Of a stretch of DNA of 64,000 nucleotides, positions 60,876-64,000 are shown piece by piece. The translations under genes were made by a program, and so were the position numbers. A model generated the notes under the pieces. That model had not been told where the DNA came from, ran no database searches, and was given only the letters and a program-made list of their open reading frames with translations. This DNA is from JALSRK01 sp964461995. GTDB taxonomy: Bacteria; Acidobacteriota; Terriglobia; Bryobacterales; Bryobacteraceae. The stretch is from positions 1 through 64,000 of the forward strand of contig CAYWXL010000019.1 of assembly GCA_964461995.1 (NCBI GenBank). Reading direction: 5' to 3'. Each line of letters opens with the position of its first letter. The first letter of the stretch is position 1.

Positions 60876-61184
60876 ATGGCGGAAGACAGGACGTCGAATG
60901 CGACCGGCGACACGAGAGTGGAGACGGCATCGAGAAGCGGCGGCAGCAGGCCCCACCGCAAACATGAAAACCCGGATGGGAGCTGGGCCGAGGAGCGGCT
61001 ACGGAAGCTCGATAACCTGCTGCAGCGCATCGAGGAAAAGCTCGAGCAAGACGATTTCAAACCCACGGTCGGGGATTTCGTCCGGCTGCTGCAGTTGCGC
61101 AAGGAGCTTGAGGACGAGCGGCCCCGGGAGATCACAGTGACATGGGTAGAACCGTCAGGGGACGAAGATGCGAGTGCCAAATAG
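60876..61184 (+). CDS. Small phage-module protein preceding TerL
   Basis: 102 residues from ATG 60876. The first 40 residues are polar and low in complexity; about residues 43-82 form charged helices ('EERLRKLDNLLQRIEEKLEQ', 'VGDFVRLLQLRKELEDERP'). It overlaps the terminase gene by 43 nt. Position and helical nature are compatible with a small terminase subunit, but no helix-turn-helix is evident, so I do not assign that. Confidence 0.7.
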   Translation: MAEDRTSNATGDTRVETASRSGGSRPHRKHENPDGSWAEERLRKLDNLLQRIEEKLEQDDFKPTVGDFVRLLQLRKELEDERPREITVTWVEPSGDEDASAK

Positions 61185-62449
61185 AATACGCCCCGTTGCC
61201 CTCGCAGGCGAAGTTCCACCGGTGCCGGGCGCGGTTCAAGGGCTTCTCCGGGCCGATCGGCTCGGGCAAGAGCGAAGCGCTCTGCCAGGAAGCGATCAAG
61301 CTGAGCTACCTGAATCCGGGACGGCTGGGACTCATCGGCGCTCCCACCTATCCCATGTTGCGCGACGCGACGCAGACGGCCCTGGTAGCCATTCTCGAGC
61401 GCAACCGGATCCCCTACGCGCTGCACAAGAGCGAAAGCGTGCTGCTGATGAAGGACACCGGCTCGCGCATCCTGCTGCGCTCCCTCGAAGAGTACGAACG
61501 GCTCCGCGGCACCAACCTGGCCTGGTTCGGCATCGACGAGCTCACCTACGTCCGCGAGGAGGCCTGGCTGCGGCTGGAGGGCCGCCTGCGGGACCCCCGC
61601 GCCCGGCGTCTTTCGGGCTTCGCCGTCTGGACCCCGAAAGGCCACGACTGGGTCTACCGGCGCTTCGTCGAGAACCCGGCGCCGGACTACGCGGTGGTCC
61701 TGGCCAGGCCCATGGAGAACCGGCACATCCTCGAAAAGGTGCCGGACTTCTACGAGCGCCTGCGGCACACCTACGACGAAAGGTTCTTCCGCCAGGAGGT
61801 GCTCGGCGAGTACCTGAACATCGAGCAGGGCCGCGTCTACGAGCCGTTCCGCCGCGAGGAGCACGTCTGCCCGGTGGAGCTGGATCCGGAAAAGAAGCTG
61901 CTGTGGGCGCTCGACTTCAACGTCGATCCCATGTGCAGCATCGTGGCCCAGGTCTCCGACGGCGAGGTGCGGGTGCTCGACGAGATCGTCCTGAGCCGCG
62001 CCGGCACCGAACAGGCCTGCGAGGAGTTCCACCGCCGCTACGGCGGCCACGAGAAGGGGGTGACGGTCTACGGCGACGCCAGCGGAGATCACTCGCGGAC
62101 GAGCGGGCCCACCGACTACGCCATCATCCGGCGCTTCTTCTCCCGGGCGGGGATGAAGAAGGTCCGCGTCGTCGTGCCCCGGGCCAACCCCAGGGTGCGG
62201 GACCGGGTGGCGGCGGTCAACGGGGCGTTGAAGAACGCCGCCGGCGAGGTCCGGATGTTCATCCACCCGCGGTGCCGGGAGCTGATCCGGGATCTCGAAG
62301 AGGTTGTCTACAAGGAGAACAGCAGCGTGATCGACAAGGAGCGCGATCCGCGGCGGACGCACCTCTCCGACGCTCTCGGCTACCTCGTCTGGCAGGAGAT
62401 CCAGGGCCGGCGCGAGTTCGGCGAACAGAAGAGGCGGCTGCCGATTTGA
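61142..62449 (+). CDS. terL: Phage terminase large subunit
   Basis: DNA-packaging motor, 435 residues. ATPase half: Walker A in GFSGPIGSGKSEALCQE, adenine-motif-like 'LPSQAKFHRCRARF' before it, Walker B in NLAWFGIDELTYV, coupling Thr/Ser in 'AVWTPKGHDW'. Nuclease half of RNase-H fold: Asp in LLWALDFNVDPM, Asp in YGDASGDHSR and Asp in THLSDALGYLVWQE. All key acidic residues are present. Start ATG 61142 lies inside the upstream gene; the N-terminus (IEYAPLPSQAKFH) agrees with the family. Followed 31 bp later by the portal gene. Confidence 0.93.
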   Translation: MGRTVRGRRCECQIEYAPLPSQAKFHRCRARFKGFSGPIGSGKSEALCQEAIKLSYLNPGRLGLIGAPTYPMLRDATQTALVAILERNRIPYALHKSESVLLMKDTGSRILLRSLEEYERLRGTNLAWFGIDELTYVREEAWLRLEGRLRDPRARRLSGFAVWTPKGHDWVYRRFVENPAPDYAVVLARPMENRHILEKVPDFYERLRHTYDERFFRQEVLGEYLNIEQGRVYEPFRREEHVCPVELDPEKKLLWALDFNVDPMCSIVAQVSDGEVRVLDEIVLSRAGTEQACEEFHRRYGGHEKGVTVYGDASGDHSRTSGPTDYAIIRRFFSRAGMKKVRVVVPRANPRVRDRVAAVNGALKNAAGEVRMFIHPRCRELIRDLEEVVYKENSSVIDKERDPRRTHLSDALGYLVWQEIQGRREFGEQKRRLPI

Positions 62450-62480
62450 ACAGCGACGCAAACCAGGGAGGCGACAGACA

Positions 62481-63875
62481 GTGAACGGCATCGACAAAGA
62501 GCATCCCGATTACACGGCCAGCAAGGCACTGTGGCGGATGTACCGGGACCTCTACGCCGGGGGCGAGCAGATGCGGGCCAACGCCGCGTTCTACTTGACG
62601 CCCCGGCAGCGGGAGCCGGTGGACGTCTACAACGAACGGCTCAGCCGCGTCTACTACGAGAACTACATCGGCTCGATCATCGACTGGTACGCGGCCACGC
62701 TCTTCCGCCGCGAGCCCATCGTCATCACCGGCGGCGAGGACGAGATCGGACGGCGGTTCCTCTCGAAGTTCACCGAAGACTGCGACCAGCGCGGCTCCAG
62801 CCTCACCGAGTTCTTCAAGCGGCGGCTGATCGAGACGCTGGTGTGCGGCTCCAGCTACGTGCTCATCGACTTCCCCCGGACCGGGAAGCGGCCCGGCACC
62901 CGCGCCGAGGAGGAGGCCTGCGGCGCCTCGCGGGCCTACCTGGTCGAGTACTCCCCCGAGCAGGTGACCAACTGGAGCCTGGACGAGCAGGGCAACTTCG
63001 AGTGGGTCGTCGTGCGCACCGAGCGCCGGGTGAGCAAAGACCCGGGCGGCGAGGTGAAGCGCATCCGGCAGTGGACCTACTACGACCGCGAGCGTTTCGA
63101 GCAGTACGCCCAGGAATCCGGCGGCGCCAAACCCGGCGTCATCCAGAAGACCGCCTCCGGGCCGCACGCTCTGGCCACGCTGCGCCGGGTGCCGCTCTTC
63201 CGCATGGAGGTGCCCAAGGGGCTGTGGCTGATGAACAAGGCGGCGTCGCTGCAGCTCGAGCACTTCAACAAGTCCAACGCCCTCTCCTGGGCCTTGACCA
63301 TGGGCCTGTTCGCCATGCCGGTGGTCTACACCGACCGCGAGTGGAACCAGATCGTCGGCGAGTCCTATTACATCCAGCTCGGTCCGGAAGACCGTTTCGG
63401 ATGGACCGAGCCCGAGGGCCGCGTCTTCCAGGTGGCGGCGGACAATTTGCGGCGGCTCCAGGAAGAGATGTATCGCGTCTGCTACCTGCTATCGCAGGCC
63501 GGCGGATCGTTCTCCAGCCGGTCGCTGCAGTCCGGGCTGAGCAAGCAGCGCGACTTCGCCATCACCCAGGAGGTGCTCCGCGCCTACGGCGACGTGGTGA
63601 AGGACATGATGAAGACCATCCTGCGGGCCATCGTGGCCGTCCGGGAGGACGACGTCACCGTGGACGTCTCGGGCCTGGACGACTTCGACATCGGAGACTT
63701 CAGCAGCGACCTGGACGACGCCGAGCGGCTGCTCAACCTGGGCATCGCCTCGCCGACGCTGCGGGAGCAGGTCTTCAAGAAGCTGGCCTTCAAGTACCTG
63801 TGCGACGTCAGCCAGGAGGTCAAGGAGCGCATCGCCCGCGAGATCGAAGCTTCCGAAGCACCCACAGAGAGTTAG
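62481..63875 (+). CDS. Phage portal protein
   Basis: 464 residues. The pattern 'YTASKALWRMYRDLYAGGEQ', 'YYENYIGSIIDWYAATLFRR', 'KRRLIETLVCGSSYVLIDFP', 'SLQLEHFNKSNALSWALTMG' and 'SGLSKQRDFAITQEVLRAYG' fits the DUF4055-like portal proteins of tailed phages. Portals form the dodecameric ring through which TerL pumps DNA. GTG start at 62481 has GGAGG 9 nt upstream. Placement directly after terL is the standard head-module order. Confidence 0.9.
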   Translation: MNGIDKEHPDYTASKALWRMYRDLYAGGEQMRANAAFYLTPRQREPVDVYNERLSRVYYENYIGSIIDWYAATLFRREPIVITGGEDEIGRRFLSKFTEDCDQRGSSLTEFFKRRLIETLVCGSSYVLIDFPRTGKRPGTRAEEEACGASRAYLVEYSPEQVTNWSLDEQGNFEWVVVRTERRVSKDPGGEVKRIRQWTYYDRERFEQYAQESGGAKPGVIQKTASGPHALATLRRVPLFRMEVPKGLWLMNKAASLQLEHFNKSNALSWALTMGLFAMPVVYTDREWNQIVGESYYIQLGPEDRFGWTEPEGRVFQVAADNLRRLQEEMYRVCYLLSQAGGSFSSRSLQSGLSKQRDFAITQEVLRAYGDVVKDMMKTILRAIVAVREDDVTVDVSGLDDFDIGDFSSDLDDAERLLNLGIASPTLREQVFKKLAFKYLCDVSQEVKERIAREIEASEAPTES

Positions 63876-63890
63876 CCAAGGAGACCCAAC

Positions 63891-64000
63891 ATGGAGCAAG
63901 AGAATCAAGACATCATCCAGACCACCGAGGAGCAGGGGCCGGGTCTGCGGTCCCTGATTCGCGAAACCATCGAAGAGTACCTGGCCACCGAGAAGGCCAA
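63891..64000 (+). CDS. Next phage head gene, 5' fragment
   Basis: ATG 63891 with AAGGAG 8-9 nt upstream opens a frame to the window end: MEQENQDIIQTTEEQGPGLR, then RETIEEYLATEKA. The acidic, helical start resembles scaffolding proteins (DUF4355-like) that usually sit between portal and major capsid genes. Too short to name. Confidence 0.65.
   Translation, partial: MEQENQDIIQTTEEQGPGLRSLIRETIEEYLATEKA

Noticed and set aside
60876..61184. Small terminase subunit assignment
   Set aside because: Right position but no recognisable DNA-binding motif; left as an unnamed phage protein.

Overview
The window looks like one scaffold of a high-GC genome from the Acidobacteriota, most likely of the Solibacter/Bryobacter type. 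That placement is an inference from protein families that are abundant there: a VWFA-related protein with the acidobacterial N-terminal signature, an ASPIC/FG-GAP (CRTAC1-like) protein, a winged-helix regulator fused through a membrane helix to a TolB-like propeller, an Oar-like TonB receptor with a carboxypeptidase-regulatory domain, a secreted protein with the 'Solibacter C-terminal' domain, and a DUF1080 protein. Three 100-N runs (1435-1534, 16589-16688, 26538-26637) show that it is a scaffolded draft, probably a metagenome bin.

Layout. 1-11.4 kb: a minus-strand operon TPR > VWFA > FG-GAP with 4-bp ATGA overlaps, diverging from the winged-helix/propeller regulator, then the TonB receptor and a secreted TPR protein. 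11.4-16.5 kb: carbonic anhydrase plus SulP transporter, divergent from a PAS histidine kinase and NarL-type regulator. 16.5-20.4 kb: two GGGGACAG-type palindromic repeats and three proteins of unknown function. 20.4-24.7 kb: malQ, a nuoB outside any complex I operon, a flaG-fliS pair behind a good sigma-28-like promoter, and tadA. 24.7-29.0 kb: a four-gene ABC exporter (two MacB/FtsX permeases, an HlyD adaptor, a LolD-like ATPase). 29-40.5 kb: a secreted Solibacter-domain protein, an amidohydrolase, a cobalamin-riboswitch-like leader over an unknown gene, tRNA-Leu(UAG), a DUF1080 protein, a lipoprotein, lepB, a glycosyltransferase, a YacL-like PIN/TRAM protein, an RRM protein, panD, a sulfotransferase and recN.

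40.7-49.8 kb: a complete Tol-Pal envelope operon (tolQ, tolR, tolA/tonB-like, tolB, pal, cpoB), then a degenerate DeoC-like protein, a fused aroDE, a small Tat-signal protein and an amidase. 50-60.5 kb: cysK with a cysteine-free Rrf2 (CymR-like) regulator and its promoter/operator, a PEGA Ser/Thr kinase, a fused alpha/beta 2-oxo-acid dehydrogenase E1, an operon yebC-ruvC-unknown-tlpA, and a POTRA-only BamA-like protein. 60.8-64 kb: the start of a phage packaging module (small protein, TerL, portal, partial next gene) running off the right edge.

Most of the window is ordinary chromosome: envelope maintenance, central metabolism and surface or secreted proteins. The observations most worth a second look are the orphan cobalamin-riboswitch-like leader, the DeoC paralogue lacking its Schiff-base lysine, the CymR-CysK pair with a visible operator, the flagellar sigma-28 unit, the Ig-like insertion in Pal and the long hairpin after it, the barrel-less BamA-like protein, the palindromic repeat family, and the phage module with its leader hairpin. 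I saw no defence system, CRISPR array or clearly new multigene system.
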